The notes: a model not told the origin generated them from the sequence alone. Numbered from the stretch's first letter, positions 17,814 through 27,574 are shown. The stretch is 64,000 nt of DNA from UBA2029 sp037447125 (GCA_037447125.1 JBBIHG010000001.1:193766-257765), one strand, 5' to 3'. A program made the numbers and translations.

Positions 17814-19010
17814 CTACTGCCCCGTCGTCCCCGCAGCCGGCTTGGCCAGGAAGTCGTACAGACGCTGAATGTCGAAGCGCCGCACGCTGGTGATTGGTGG
17901 CTCGAGCGCGAACTCCAGAGCGATTGGCGGCTCGGCATTGTAGGTCCGGATCATGTAGTCGAGCGTCACCGGATCGGTGGCCGTCTCTGTAGTGTCTCCT
18001 GCTGCGCGCAGCGCCAGGGTAATCGGAATCTGCGCATCTACTGCCCAGGTCAGCACCAGGGCATCCTGTGGTGTCACCGCCAGGGTGATGATGAGCGGCG
18101 CGAATGGCGTGGCAGTAGGCTGCGGCGTCGCTGCCTGTCCCCCTTCGCCCGGAGGCGGTGGCACCGTCTCGAACACCTGCGGCGTCGGCGTGCCGCCCAC
18201 GATATCTCCCCCTGGTGGGAAGTAGCCCACCCGCAACACCCAGGCGCCAGTGACGGTACGCTGCGTCACCAGCCGCGGGCGCTGCGACGACTCGCCTGGG
18301 CTCAGCAACACTCCCTCCGGCGAGAGCGTGCTTGCCTCCGGCCGCCCTTGGCGCGGCGAGCCAATGCTCAGTTCCCCGGTCTGCAAGCGGGTGATGAGCG
18401 ACACGTTATTGGGCATGCGCGTCTGGAAGGTGGGATCAACATCTATGTACAGGAAGGAGAGGATGACATCCACATAGTCGCCCGCCTGGATGCCATACGC
18501 CACCTGCCCAACGCCCGTCGGATCGAGCGGGATGGAAATGGCCACGCGCGGCTCATCTCCCTCGAAGGCGCGCATCAGTGCGGCGGCGTCTGAGCCTGTC
18601 TGAGCGATCTGGAACAGGTTGGGCACCACCTGACGCGCCAGAATCGGCGAGCCGCGGAAGATCTCCGTGCGCGCCACCTGGCCAATGACATCCTGCAGTT
18701 CACTGGCCGTGAAGTAGTTCCCTGCCTCAGGGAGCGCCTCCTGCGGCCATGGCTGGATTCCCACACCGTCGGGCGGAATCACAATGCCCCGTGGCAGGTC
18801 CTGGATGGCGACGACTATCTCCACCATGTTGAGAGCGCGCACGCCCGGCTCAGGAGTTGCGGCTCCCGGCCCCCCCTCAGGTGCCGTTCCCACTGCTGTG
18901 GCTTGTCCGTCAGTGTCCTGATCACCGTTGTCACCAGACATGAGGACGAACACCAGCACGACCACCAGCAGAATGATCGCGCCCAACAAGATTAGAACTC
19001 GACCTCGCAT
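17814..19010 (-). CDS. cpaB: Flp pilus assembly protein CpaB/RcpC
   Basis: 398 aa. A single N-terminal helix (about 4-25) anchors it; the remainder is outside. A SAF domain lies at about 62-130 (VVAIQDLPRGIVIPPDGV, then GQVARTEIFRGSPIL), followed by an RcpC/CpaB region and a Pro/Thr-rich segment (GGQAATPQPTATPF). In diderms CpaB supports the RcpA secretin. No secretin gene is in the window, which fits a single-membrane host. An AGGAGG site precedes the ATG. It is the first gene of the tad operon here. Confidence 0.9.
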   Translation of the reverse strand: MRGRVLILLGAIILLVVVLVFVLMSGDNGDQDTDGQATAVGTAPEGGPGAATPEPGVRALNMVEIVVAIQDLPRGIVIPPDGVGIQPWPQEALPEAGNYFTASELQDVIGQVARTEIFRGSPILARQVVPNLFQIAQTGSDAAALMRAFEGDEPRVAISIPLDPTGVGQVAYGIQAGDYVDVILSFLYIDVDPTFQTRMPNNVSLITRLQTGELSIGSPRQGRPEASTLSPEGVLLSPGESSQRPRLVTQRTVTGAWVLRVGYFPPGGDIVGGTPTPQVFETVPPPPGEGGQAATPQPTATPFAPLIITLAVTPQDALVLTWAVDAQIPITLALRAAGDTTETATDPVTLDYMIRTYNAEPPIALEFALEPPITSVRRFDIQRLYDFLAKPAAGTTGQ

Positions 19011-19078
19011 TGGGTTTCCTCCTGATGGGTCCGAACCAGCCCGGTGAAGTTCGTATCAGATCAGAATGAGTTGTCTCT

Positions 19079-19106
19079 AGTGTATTCCTATGCAGAAAAT
19101 GCGCAA
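19079..19106 (-). promoter_or_regulatory. Promoter of the cpaB-tadZ-cpaF-tadBC operon
   Basis: Minus-strand -35 TTGCGC (19106-19101) and -10 TACACT (19084-19079) are separated by 16 bases, each 4 of 6 to consensus. The predicted start near 19072 leaves a leader of about 60 bases before cpaB. Confidence 0.5.
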
Positions 19107-19132
19107 ACAGGCCTGGAGTCCCATTAACAGCA

Positions 19133-19160
19133 GGGGCAGAGCATGGTGATGCCCTGCCCC
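19133..19160 (-). terminator. Hairpin terminator after the DegS-like kinase gene
   Basis: GGGGCAGGGCAT and ATGCTCTGCCCC pair over 12 bp (one G-U) around a CACC loop, 38 bases past the kinase stop. The T-tract is poor, so termination may be partial. Confidence 0.55.
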
Positions 19161-19197
19161 CGTTGGCTATCAGGGACGAATGGAGCGCCCTCTTGCG

Positions 19198-20277
19198 TCA
19201 CACCGCCGGCAGCAGGATGACGAATCGGCTCATATCTTCCTCCGCGCTGGTGATCTCGAGCGCTCCTCCCACGAGTTGGATGCGCTCCTGCAGCGTGCGC
19301 AGTCCAAGCGTATCGTTCTGGTCTCTCTGAGTCAGAGCCTCCGTCGCGTTGAAGCCACGCCCGTCGTGCTCAATGGTCGCCTTGAGCCATTCGGGTCCCA
19401 CGTCGAGCACAATGCCCATTGACTTCGCACCCAGGTTGTCGCGCGCATTGCCCATGACTGCCTGGATCGAGCGGAACATCATCACTTCGATGTGGCTCGG
19501 CAGCCGCCGCTCGTCACCCAGAACACTGAGCTGCGTGGTAATCCCGGTCTTCTCTTCGTAGGCTTCGGCGTAGCGGCGAATAGTGGGCACCAGTCCCAGG
19601 TCATCGAGCATCATGGGGCGCAGATCGAAGATGAAGTCGCGCACTTTCTGGAACGTTGCGCCGGCAGCCTGCTTCAGGCTGCCCAGTTCTTCCTCGGCGC
19701 GATCTGGGTTGCGGTCGAAAAGCTTCTGGCAGATCTCGGCTTGCAGGATGAAGTTGGTCAGCGACTGAGCCGGACCATCGTGCATCTGGCGAGCAAGCCG
19801 CTGGCGTTCCGCCTCTTGCGCCTCAACCACATTGATGATCGCGCGCGTGGACAGACGCCCGATGTCCCCATCACCCTGGTCAGGCACGGGTGCGATAGCG
19901 GGCCGGCGCAGCGCATCGGGCCCCATTCCGCGAACGAGACGCAGCAGCCTGCTCAACAGTTCCTCGAAATGCTGTAGTTCCTTGAGGGTTGCCTTGGCCT
20001 TGTCAAGCTGGCCCTGCAGAGTGAGCAAGCGCGTCTTGATATCGAAGGCGCTGTCGTACGCAGCCTTGATGTCGGCGCGGGGGATTGTGTCGAAATTCGT
20101 CTCCACGCGGCTCAACTGCGCACTGATCGCCACGTGGCGGTCGCGAATGCGCCCCACCTCAAGCTGCGTCTGTTCAATCAACTGCTGGTTCTCCAGGACG
20201 CGCTTGCGGATGTTCTCGTATTCAACCTCGAACTCACGCAGCACCTCATCCTGGGGAACATGAGCACCATGCGCCAT
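19198..20277 (-). CDS. DegS-like cytoplasmic sensor histidine kinase
   Basis: 359 aa. There are no membrane segments. Residues 10-115 are a long coiled-coil signalling region as in DegS. The HisKA_3 dimerisation/phospho-acceptor motif RQRLARQMHDGPAQSL carries His166, and the HATPase domain includes the N-box NARDNLGAKS and G-box motifs DGRGFNA and LGLRTLQERIQLVGG. The DxGxG-type loop is present. The partner is the response regulator 35 bases upstream in the same operon. The ATG at 20277 has GAGGAG upstream. Confidence 0.92.
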   Translation of the reverse strand: MAHGAHVPQDEVLREFEVEYENIRKRVLENQQLIEQTQLEVGRIRDRHVAISAQLSRVETNFDTIPRADIKAAYDSAFDIKTRLLTLQGQLDKAKATLKELQHFEELLSRLLRLVRGMGPDALRRPAIAPVPDQGDGDIGRLSTRAIINVVEAQEAERQRLARQMHDGPAQSLTNFILQAEICQKLFDRNPDRAEEELGSLKQAAGATFQKVRDFIFDLRPMMLDDLGLVPTIRRYAEAYEEKTGITTQLSVLGDERRLPSHIEVMMFRSIQAVMGNARDNLGAKSMGIVLDVGPEWLKATIEHDGRGFNATEALTQRDQNDTLGLRTLQERIQLVGGALEITSAEEDMSRFVILLPAV

Positions 20278-20312
20278 TGCCACCACTCCTCGCTGCTAGA
20301 AGCCCACCACCA

Positions 20313-21038
20313 TCAGTTCGCCTGTCTGTCTTGCTGGGAGCGCACCCAGCCCCGCCGCAAGGCGAAAACCGCTGCCTGAGTCCGATCGCGCACGTCAAGC
20401 TTCTTGAGGATCGAAGTCATGTGGTTCTTGACCGTCTGGTGGCTTATCCCCAACGCCTGGGCGATTTCTTTGTTGCTCTTGCCGCGCGTCACAAATTGCA
20501 GGATCTCCATCTCGCGCGGGCTGAGCGGCACGAAATGCTCGCCTGGATCCACCATGTAGGGCCCGGTCGCCGCTTCAACACCTGCGTCGAGCCACTCGCG
20601 CAACTCGGCACCAGAGAACGTCCTGCCAGCCACCACGTAGTGGCCGCTCATGACCGTGCGCACCACTTCCACGAGCTTCTGCGGCTCGATATCCTTGGGG
20701 CAATAGGCCGAGCCGCCGGAACGCATGGCGTGCAGCACCTGCTCAAGATCGTCGTATGCCGTGAGCAACACCACCGCAGTGGTCACCTGGTCCGCCCTCA
20801 GCCGACTGGCAACCTGGAGCCCGTTCATGCCCGGCAGATTGATGTCGAGCAACAGCACATCGGGCCTCAGCTCGCGCACCAATTCGAGAGCTTCTTCGCC
20901 TGTTGATGCCTCAGCCAGCACGTCAATGCCATGCTCGATGGAGAAGATGTTGCGCAGTCCCTGGCGAAAGACAGGATGATCATCAACGATCACCATCGTG
21001 ATCCGCCCATAGTCCCTGTGAGCGAGGTCCTGGTCCAT
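20313..21038 (-). CDS. LuxR/NarL family response regulator (DegU-like)
   Basis: 241 aa. Receiver domain with acidic pocket VDD (18-20) and phospho-acceptor Asp65 (LLLDINLPG), followed by a linker of about 40 residues and a C-terminal LuxR HTH (LSPREMEILQFVTRGKSNKEIAQALGISHQTVKNH, quoted key part SNKEIAQALGISHQTVKNH). The usual switch Lys is in CPKD. Regulated genes are unknown; the adjacent Tad operon is an obvious candidate, but that is inference. ATG at 21038; the codon before it is an in-frame GTG. Confidence 0.93.
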   Translation of the reverse strand: MDQDLAHRDYGRITMVIVDDHPVFRQGLRNIFSIEHGIDVLAEASTGEEALELVRELRPDVLLLDINLPGMNGLQVASRLRADQVTTAVVLLTAYDDLEQVLHAMRSGGSAYCPKDIEPQKLVEVVRTVMSGHYVVAGRTFSGAELREWLDAGVEAATGPYMVDPGEHFVPLSPREMEILQFVTRGKSNKEIAQALGISHQTVKNHMTSILKKLDVRDRTQAAVFALRRGWVRSQQDRQAN

Positions 21039-21098
21039 CACAGAACGCCTGTCTCAGTCCGCGGTGGCAACCCGGCCAGTTGCGCCTGACGCCATCTT

Positions 21099-21127
21099 AG
21101 CATAGTGCATGGGCTCCGATCCCACAA
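21099..21127 (-). promoter_or_regulatory. Possible promoter of the response regulator/kinase operon
   Basis: Minus-strand TTGTGG (21127-21122) and TATGCT (21104-21099), spacer 17. The -35 is a poor match, so the call is tentative. Confidence 0.35.
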
Positions 21128-21159
21128 TAGAACATTTGCTCGACGGACAGATGTGCTGG

Positions 21160-22734
21160 CTACCAGGCGCACTGCGCCGGCCATTCCAGGCGATAGACGG
21201 CCATGTTGCCGCCGCCCGCAGCCAGAGCATAGGGCGCTCCGGTGACAAAGACGGGCGCCTCCCCCAGGCGGGAGTCGCCAGGCGGGACCGGGCGCTGGTC
21301 GGGCATGACCATCAGATACCTGGCGCCGCGTGCGCACATCAGACGCATGATGGCCTCCCCGTCCCGGAAGTGCGGCACGATCTCGGGGCTGACCAGTCCC
21401 GCCAGATCGAAGATCGGACGGGGCGCGAAGTAGCCCACAGCGCCAATATCGTGCACTGCGAGCAAGTCGTCTTCTGGCAGGTTCGCCCTCACCCACCTGG
21501 CCGTGGCGACCATCTCCGTGTTGATGATGCGCACGTCCACGCCGTACTGCCGCGCGCCAATGACCCAGAATCCGCCGGACACCAGCAGCAGGGCCAGGGC
21601 CAGGCTGCGCGTCAGCACCCGTCCTGCCGCCGATCGCCGCGCGCGCTGTTCCAGCGCCAGAGTGCCCCCTACGCCGAATACCAGCAATACAGGGAGGATC
21701 GGCATCACATAGCGGCCATGCTGGTAATTGGCCGGCAGACGCAACGCATAGGCCAGCACGTGCAGGGCCGCCCACAGCAAAGGCAGCATGTAGACCAGGA
21801 AGCGCCTGTCTCGACGCGCGCGCCGGGCGACGCTCACACCTGCGAACAACAGCCCTGCCAGCGCCAGCGAAAGATGCCCGGCGAGAAGCGGCACGAGCAT
21901 CCGCGCGTAGCGTTCTGGCAAAGACCACCGCTCGCTGATCGGCGCGTACTCCGCCTGCTTCGCCGCCGAGGTGTCCGGCAGCAGCGTTCCACTGAGCTGC
22001 CAGTTGATAATCGCCGCCGGGACACAGACCATCGCCCAGGCCAGCGCCAGCCCGGCAATCCACATCACTGCGGGCGAGCGCCAGCGCCATGCACCCTGCC
22101 CCGCCGCAAGCCGGAGCGCTGCACACAGCCCGACGAGGATGATGCCTTCGGGCCGGGTGAGGGTCAACGCCGCCCCCACGGCTCCTGCCCGTGCGCCGCG
22201 CAGAACTGCCTGGCGCGCCGACAACCGCTCCTGCCCGGGGCGAAGATCGGCCCAGGTTGCCCAAATCAGAGCCAGCGCCAGGGCGGCGAATAGCATCGTC
22301 TCCATGCCCGAGGTCGCCGCCCAGACCAGGTGCCAGGACAGCGCGACGAGGACGCCCGTCATCAGGCGCGCGCCCCTCACGCCCGGCCACAGATATTCGG
22401 CCAGCCTCGCGCTGATCCATGCCGCGGCGCCCAGACTGAGCGCGCCCAGGGCGAAGGTCCACACGAAGTGCGGCACACCCAACAGGTAGGCGGCGGACAA
22501 CGTCAGCGTGTACAACGGCGCGGTGGAGGCGCTGCTTGGCTGGCCCGGCACGAAGGCCCATTCTCCGCGTTCGACCAGATTGCGCGCGTATGTCTGGTGA
22601 ATCCAGGAGTCATCCAGCGGGTACCCGGCCTCGTCGAGGTGCACCGCCCTCAGGGCATACAGCAGCACGCCACAGGCCGCGAGAATGAAGAAGATCAGGT
22701 CACCGCGCGGCGAGACGCGGCGTAACCATGTCAT
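21160..22734 (-). CDS. Polytopic membrane glycosyltransferase-like protein (ArnT/PMT-type)
   Basis: 524 aa with about 11-12 hydrophobic helices and a short soluble C-terminal domain. The first periplasmic loop carries acidic residues after TM1 (LDEAGYPLDDSWIHQTYARNL), in the place where ArnT/PMT GT-C enzymes hold their catalytic Asp. It probably moves a sugar from a polyprenyl-phosphate donor to an envelope acceptor; this is family-level inference, and no donor can be named. Its ATG overlaps the stop of the next gene upstream as ATGA. Confidence 0.7.
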   Translation of the reverse strand: MTWLRRVSPRGDLIFFILAACGVLLYALRAVHLDEAGYPLDDSWIHQTYARNLVERGEWAFVPGQPSSASTAPLYTLTLSAAYLLGVPHFVWTFALGALSLGAAAWISARLAEYLWPGVRGARLMTGVLVALSWHLVWAATSGMETMLFAALALALIWATWADLRPGQERLSARQAVLRGARAGAVGAALTLTRPEGIILVGLCAALRLAAGQGAWRWRSPAVMWIAGLALAWAMVCVPAAIINWQLSGTLLPDTSAAKQAEYAPISERWSLPERYARMLVPLLAGHLSLALAGLLFAGVSVARRARRDRRFLVYMLPLLWAALHVLAYALRLPANYQHGRYVMPILPVLLVFGVGGTLALEQRARRSAAGRVLTRSLALALLLVSGGFWVIGARQYGVDVRIINTEMVATARWVRANLPEDDLLAVHDIGAVGYFAPRPIFDLAGLVSPEIVPHFRDGEAIMRLMCARGARYLMVMPDQRPVPPGDSRLGEAPVFVTGAPYALAAGGGNMAVYRLEWPAQCAW

Positions 22735-24299
22735 GGGGCTGTGCCTCCCGTCACGATCTCGAACACCAGCCGGTCGTCGTCCTGCTGAGGCGTCGTGGCT
22801 CCGTAGTGCCGGATCAGCCGCAGATAGGGCCGCGCGTCCTCGCCCGCGAAAAGCCCGCTGAACGGCGCAGTACGATTCACGTCCAGCACCAGGTGGGTCA
22901 CACCATAGCGAGCGGCAATTTCCGGCACGACGGCAGGATCGCTGTCAGGCACCACCACACCTCCCAGCCCCGTATGATAGTACAGAGCCGCCGGATCGTT
23001 ACACATGATCACCGCCCCGGGGGGCAGGTCATCCGCTATCTGCCGGTAGAAGAGTCCTTTGTCGTTCCAGCCATTCAGCTTGGCACCGAGCGCATTCAGC
23101 GTCAGGGCCAGAGCGAGAACCACGGCAGCACTGTGAAACACGACGGCGGCCTCGCCGGGCCGCCAGCGCCGTCGCCGCGTTGCCCAGGCGATGCCCTCGT
23201 CCAGACCGACCACACTGAGAGCCGCCCAGAAGGGCAGCAGGGCGGCGGACGAGTGGAACAGCCCACCCCGGTAGCCAGGAAAGGCGAAGACGAAGGTCAT
23301 GACGAAATGCAGGGCTGCCGCGTATACGGCGAAGCCCTGCATCAGCGCCAGCGAGCGGCGATGCCACCAGCCCAGCAGCGCGAACGGCCCCAGCACCACC
23401 CAGGTCTCAACCGCCACAAAGGTGCCCAGGTTGTTGGCCAGCACGTTCAGGCGCGAGCGCAGGATGGGGCCAAGGCCCCACGACAGGAAGTCCCTGGCCG
23501 AGGCCCCCGGCGGATAGCGCACCAGTTCATCATAGCTGCGCATCCAGATCGTGTCCGCGCCGCCCAACGGTAGCGGCGTGCCAAGCACGTCCAGGTTGCG
23601 CACGAACCAGGGAGCCATGACCAATCCGTAGACCAGCAGGCCCGCGCCCGCCGCGCGCAGACCTCCTCGCCAGTCGCTTACCCCCGACCGCCAGAAGGCC
23701 ACCACAACCAAAACCAGGACGAGCAGCGCACCATCCGCGCGGGTCAGATGGGCCAGCCCGCCGAGCGTCCCACTGATCGCGTACCAGCGTAGCTGCCGCC
23801 CCTCGGCGGCGCGACCGAGTGCCAGCAGAGCGAGCGCGCCGATGACACCATAGAGCGCGAAGGTGCCTGTTGTCACCCAGAAGGGAACATAGAAACCGCT
23901 GAACATGACCAGCAGCGCAGCCATCCAGGCGCCGCGCCGCCCTGCGCCAAGCCGCTCGCTCAGCCGAAAGGCGATGAAGACCAGCCCAACATAGCAGAGC
24001 ACGGACGGCACCTGCGCCGCCCGGAAGGTCGCGCCGCCCACGGCCATGCCCGCTGCCACAACCAGCGAGGCCAGCGGCATCCAGTAGGTGTGGCTAGGGC
24101 CGGGCAGCACCTCTGGCGCGTTGTAATAGGTCCACAGGTAGGGGTCGCTCAGGCCATGCCCCTCTACCAGGCGCTTGGCCGCGTTGAAGTAGTAATAGGC
24201 ATCGGTGTAGCCGGGCTGCTCCAGCAGCAGGGCCAGCAGCGTCGCCCATCCCAGGGCCAGCGCGCCCAGGATGAGATACCCCCGCCGACCGGCCTTCAT
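22731..24299 (-). CDS. Polytopic membrane glycosyltransferase-like protein (GT39/83-type)
   Basis: 522 aa, about 12 helices. TM1 (ILGALALGWATLLALLLE) is followed by YTDAYYYFNAAKRLVEGHGLSDPYLWTYYN, the acidic/aromatic first loop of GT-C proteins. A soluble C-terminal part (from about residue 440) holds DNRLVFEIVTGG-like text. The ATG at 24299 is preceded by AGGGGA and sits right before TM1; a longer frame to 24380 would overlap the upstream gene. Part of a four-gene run of similar proteins. Confidence 0.7.
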   Translation of the reverse strand: MKAGRRGYLILGALALGWATLLALLLEQPGYTDAYYYFNAAKRLVEGHGLSDPYLWTYYNAPEVLPGPSHTYWMPLASLVVAAGMAVGGATFRAAQVPSVLCYVGLVFIAFRLSERLGAGRRGAWMAALLVMFSGFYVPFWVTTGTFALYGVIGALALLALGRAAEGRQLRWYAISGTLGGLAHLTRADGALLVLVLVVVAFWRSGVSDWRGGLRAAGAGLLVYGLVMAPWFVRNLDVLGTPLPLGGADTIWMRSYDELVRYPPGASARDFLSWGLGPILRSRLNVLANNLGTFVAVETWVVLGPFALLGWWHRRSLALMQGFAVYAAALHFVMTFVFAFPGYRGGLFHSSAALLPFWAALSVVGLDEGIAWATRRRRWRPGEAAVVFHSAAVVLALALTLNALGAKLNGWNDKGLFYRQIADDLPPGAVIMCNDPAALYYHTGLGGVVVPDSDPAVVPEIAARYGVTHLVLDVNRTAPFSGLFAGEDARPYLRLIRHYGATTPQQDDDRLVFEIVTGGTAP

Positions 24300-24363
24300 G
24301 CTGCGTCCCCTGGAGAAGTCACGGGCCCAGCGTCTCACAACTGGCGATCCTCCCCCATCCCGC

Positions 24364-25965
24364 TCATGGACACGTCGCATCCCTCGCCTGCTCGTCTGGC
24401 CCGCTGAACAGCGTGATCACCAGGTCGCTGAAGCGAACCGTGTCCTGCTCGGTGTAATGCTGGCGCAGCCAGCGCAGCGAGTCATGCCGCTCGTAGTGTG
24501 CGTCGGCGGCGACGAGCGCGGCCATCTCGTCTTCCAGCCGGTCGAAGGCCACGTACCAGACGCGCGGAGCGCCTCCCGCTGCCTGGGCCATGCAGGCGTC
24601 AGCCAGCAGGCCCAGAACGCGCTGTGTGGGGAGCGCCAGTGTGTCTGAGCCGGAGCCTGGAATATCACGCGCGTAACGCTGTGGCAGATCGCGCCCATAG
24701 TAGACCATGGGCAGTGCCGTGATCTTGTTGCCGTGCACGATCACATCACCATCTGTTACTGCCTCGTTCAGATAGGCTACCGCCCGGTCGAACGGCGGGT
24801 TAGGAAATGTGTCCCAGGTGTAGTGCGTCACCAGCCCGAATGCAGCCACAACCGCCCACGCTCCGGCGATGACCGCAACGATCGGGTGTGGCATCCCTCC
24901 CCGCGCGAACAGCCAGCCCATCGCCACATAGAAAACGAGCGCCGATGGCAGCAGCGCACGCGGCAGGAAGATCGGTTGTAGCAGATAAGAAGCCGCCCAC
25001 ATGAGCAGCATGGGAACGAATGCCAGCCAGAGCGCCCAGACCAGCGCTGTCCGCTCGCGCCCGGACAGTGCCGCGGTCCGCCAGACGCGCCGCGCCTGGT
25101 ACAACAGGAACACGACTGACACAGCAGCCAGCAAGAACGTTGGCAGCCACCACGCCGGGGAGAAGTCAAGATTGACTGAGACGAACGAGCGCAGCGCCAG
25201 CCACAGGTGCAGCACGTTGGGTCGGTCTACCCAATACTGGCGCAGCTTGTCCATCTGGTCCGGCAAGTTGACCATCCAGGGCAGATATACGGCAAGGGCG
25301 ATGCACGCCCCGCCGACAGTGTGGGCCAGGCGACGACCATCGCGGAAGACCATCGGCAGCAGTCCTAGCGCCAGCAGGTATAGCGCCGCGAGCTGCTGCA
25401 CGTACATGCTGACTCCAGCCAAGACTCCGAAGGCTGCCCACCAGACGAGTCCGCGTCGCTGCCAGGCCCGCCAGTAGGCCCAGGTGGTCAGCAGCAGCGC
25501 CAGGCCGAGCAGCGCATACATGCGCGCCTCCTGCGAGTACTGCACATGAAACGGGGCCACTGCCGCAACTAGCGCTGCTGCCCGAGCCGTCGCCTCACCG
25601 AACCAGTCGCGGGCCAGCCCGTAGACCACGCCAACGCTCAGCACACCCGCCAGCGCGCTGTACAGGCGCACCGCCGCGACAGACTGGCCGAAGGCGCGCA
25701 TCCACCCGTCCAGCGTGGCGTAGTACAGGAGGGGATGTACATCGGCGGCGCTGCCGTCCACCTGTTCGAGCGTCCCAGCGCGCATGGCGTCCAGCCCCTG
25801 CTCGGCAAAGAGCACGGCGAACGCCTCGTCGTACCACAGCGTGCGCCCGCTCAGGTTGACCAGGCGCAGCCCCAAGGCCAGGAGCAGGATGAGCGCGGGC
25901 ACTGCCCATCGCTGCGCGAACAGGCGTCGGCGTCGAACGGCAGGCGTCGGCGAGGCGGCAGTCAT
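24364..25965 (-). CDS. Polytopic membrane glycosyltransferase (mannosyltransferase-like, GT39/83)
   Basis: 533 aa with about 11 helices. The first loop after TM1 reads SGRTLWYDEAFAVLFA; the YDE motif is the classic catalytic-site signature of this GT-C group (ArnT/PMT_2). A second loop motif, DVHPLLYYATLDGWMRAFG, fits the family (HPPLYY-type). A globular C-terminal part follows. It has the strongest family match among the four membrane proteins in this run. It is separated from the next upstream gene by 2 bases. Confidence 0.82.
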   Translation of the reverse strand: MTAASPTPAVRRRRLFAQRWAVPALILLLALGLRLVNLSGRTLWYDEAFAVLFAEQGLDAMRAGTLEQVDGSAADVHPLLYYATLDGWMRAFGQSVAAVRLYSALAGVLSVGVVYGLARDWFGEATARAAALVAAVAPFHVQYSQEARMYALLGLALLLTTWAYWRAWQRRGLVWWAAFGVLAGVSMYVQQLAALYLLALGLLPMVFRDGRRLAHTVGGACIALAVYLPWMVNLPDQMDKLRQYWVDRPNVLHLWLALRSFVSVNLDFSPAWWLPTFLLAAVSVVFLLYQARRVWRTAALSGRERTALVWALWLAFVPMLLMWAASYLLQPIFLPRALLPSALVFYVAMGWLFARGGMPHPIVAVIAGAWAVVAAFGLVTHYTWDTFPNPPFDRAVAYLNEAVTDGDVIVHGNKITALPMVYYGRDLPQRYARDIPGSGSDTLALPTQRVLGLLADACMAQAAGGAPRVWYVAFDRLEDEMAALVAADAHYERHDSLRWLRQHYTEQDTVRFSDLVITLFSGPDEQARDATCP

Positions 25966-25967
25966 GG

Positions 25968-27470
25968 TCAGTCGCCAGCCGGAAGTCGCACGAAGAGCGC
26001 CGAGCGATCCTGGTCGAAACGCAGCTCGCGCCAGCGATCGGGCGCGGTCCGCAGAGCGCCGGCCAGCGCGCTCTGCGCCTCAATCGCCACCCAGTCAGTC
26101 TCCTGTTGCTCCAGCGCCGCCTCCCATCCGTCGCGCAGCAGCACCACGTCGAGGTACTGGCGCAAGAACTCGTCGTTGTAGAGGTCTGTGCGCCCATCCA
26201 CATAGACTGGCACGTGCGGCGCAGCGAAAATCAGGTACCCACCCCAGTTGTAGCTGTTGAACAGGTTGCCGTCAGGCCGCGCCTGCTCCAGGTAGGCGGC
26301 CAGCTCCACTGGGAACAGCTCCTCCTGCGCGGCGCGCACTGTCTCACGGCTCAGGCCCATGCCTACCTTGACCGCCGCTCCCGCCGCGATCAGCCCCAAC
26401 AGCAGCCAGTTGACGGCCAGCATCCGCCCGCTGAGCCTGCGCCGGGGCCGCACCTGCCAGCCGCGCTCGGTCAGCCAGGCGTCCAGGTGCCGCGTCAGCA
26501 CCGGCGTGGCCACCAGGGCGAAGACGGCGATGTTGCGCCCCGCCAGCAACGCCATCGCCGCCGTGCCCGTCACGAGCACAAGATCCGTCCAGTCGGCGCG
26601 CCGCCCGCTGATGCCGAAAACGGCAATGATGCCTAAGAGAAGCAGCAGAAACGGCCAGGTTTGCGCTTGGTGAAAGTCTGGCGTCGCCCATTCCTGGATG
26701 AAGTCCTGCAACGCGCCGATGCCAACGGTGTCGAACGGGTAGGCCAACATGCGCGGCCCGTAGGGGTTGAGGGCCACCAGCGGAACCGAGATGGCCGTCA
26801 CCACCACCAGCTTGCGCAGCCGCGCCCCGCGCACGACAGATGGTCGGGCGTCGCCGAGCAGGTTGCCCAGCGCTTCGCCCACAATCGTCCCAAACAGCAG
26901 AATAAAGGCGACAGCGAAGCCACCGTGCAGATTCACCCACAGGACGATCAGCAGCGGAATGAGCCACAGCCGGTCTACCTGCCGGCACTTGTACAGGTGC
27001 AGCAGGTAGAGCACTGCCGCGCCCAGCGCGAAGGAGAACATCTGCGGGCGCGGCGACCAGAAGACGGCAGCCGCCGCGCCGCCCAGCACTACGGCGAAGG
27101 CGCGCACGTAGGCATTGCCCTCACATGCGCCATAAACCAACGCCATGCCCGCCGTCGCCAGGACCGCCGTGAAGAGAGCCAGCCCGATGTTGCCGGAGTC
27201 ACCAGGGTGTACGCCGCCGCCGAAAAGCTCATACGCGCCGTAGAGCACAAGCTGCGCACCCCAGCTATGGTTGATCCACTCGGCGTCCAGTCGCGTGTGG
27301 GAGAAAGGATCGTGGCGCAGGATGGCGCGCTGCTCCACCATCGTTTCGCCGCTGCGCAGGTGCCACCAGGTGTCAGTGTCGGTCGGCACGCGCACAGCCA
27401 TAGCGAACAGCAGCACGAAGAGCGTCGCCGCCATCAGCCGCTCGGTCGAAAGCTGCCTGTAGACGCGCAT
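25968..27470 (-). CDS. Polytopic membrane protein, probable glycosyltransferase relative
   Basis: 500 aa with about 11 helices. The first outside loop, TDTDTWWHLRSGETMVEQRAILRHDPFSHTR (key part DTWWHLRSGE), resembles a group of uncharacterised proteins in glycan gene clusters. The soluble C-terminal part includes LFNSYNWGGYLIFAAPHVPVYVDGRTDLY (key part NWGGYLI and VYVDGRTDLY), which is common in that group. Function not known. The start at 27470 is chosen because a G-run lies just before it; 27488 is also possible. Confidence 0.65.
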   Translation of the reverse strand: MRVYRQLSTERLMAATLFVLLFAMAVRVPTDTDTWWHLRSGETMVEQRAILRHDPFSHTRLDAEWINHSWGAQLVLYGAYELFGGGVHPGDSGNIGLALFTAVLATAGMALVYGACEGNAYVRAFAVVLGGAAAAVFWSPRPQMFSFALGAAVLYLLHLYKCRQVDRLWLIPLLIVLWVNLHGGFAVAFILLFGTIVGEALGNLLGDARPSVVRGARLRKLVVVTAISVPLVALNPYGPRMLAYPFDTVGIGALQDFIQEWATPDFHQAQTWPFLLLLLGIIAVFGISGRRADWTDLVLVTGTAAMALLAGRNIAVFALVATPVLTRHLDAWLTERGWQVRPRRRLSGRMLAVNWLLLGLIAAGAAVKVGMGLSRETVRAAQEELFPVELAAYLEQARPDGNLFNSYNWGGYLIFAAPHVPVYVDGRTDLYNDEFLRQYLDVVLLRDGWEAALEQQETDWVAIEAQSALAGALRTAPDRWRELRFDQDRSALFVRLPAGD

Positions 27471-27574
27471 GTACCCCCCTGTCAGCATACCAGGCGACCG
27501 GCGCTACCTGGCTGCGCCGGCCGCCTTCGCCGCGCAAGCGAAGCTCGAACAGTCTTGCGCCCTGCGCGCTGCGC

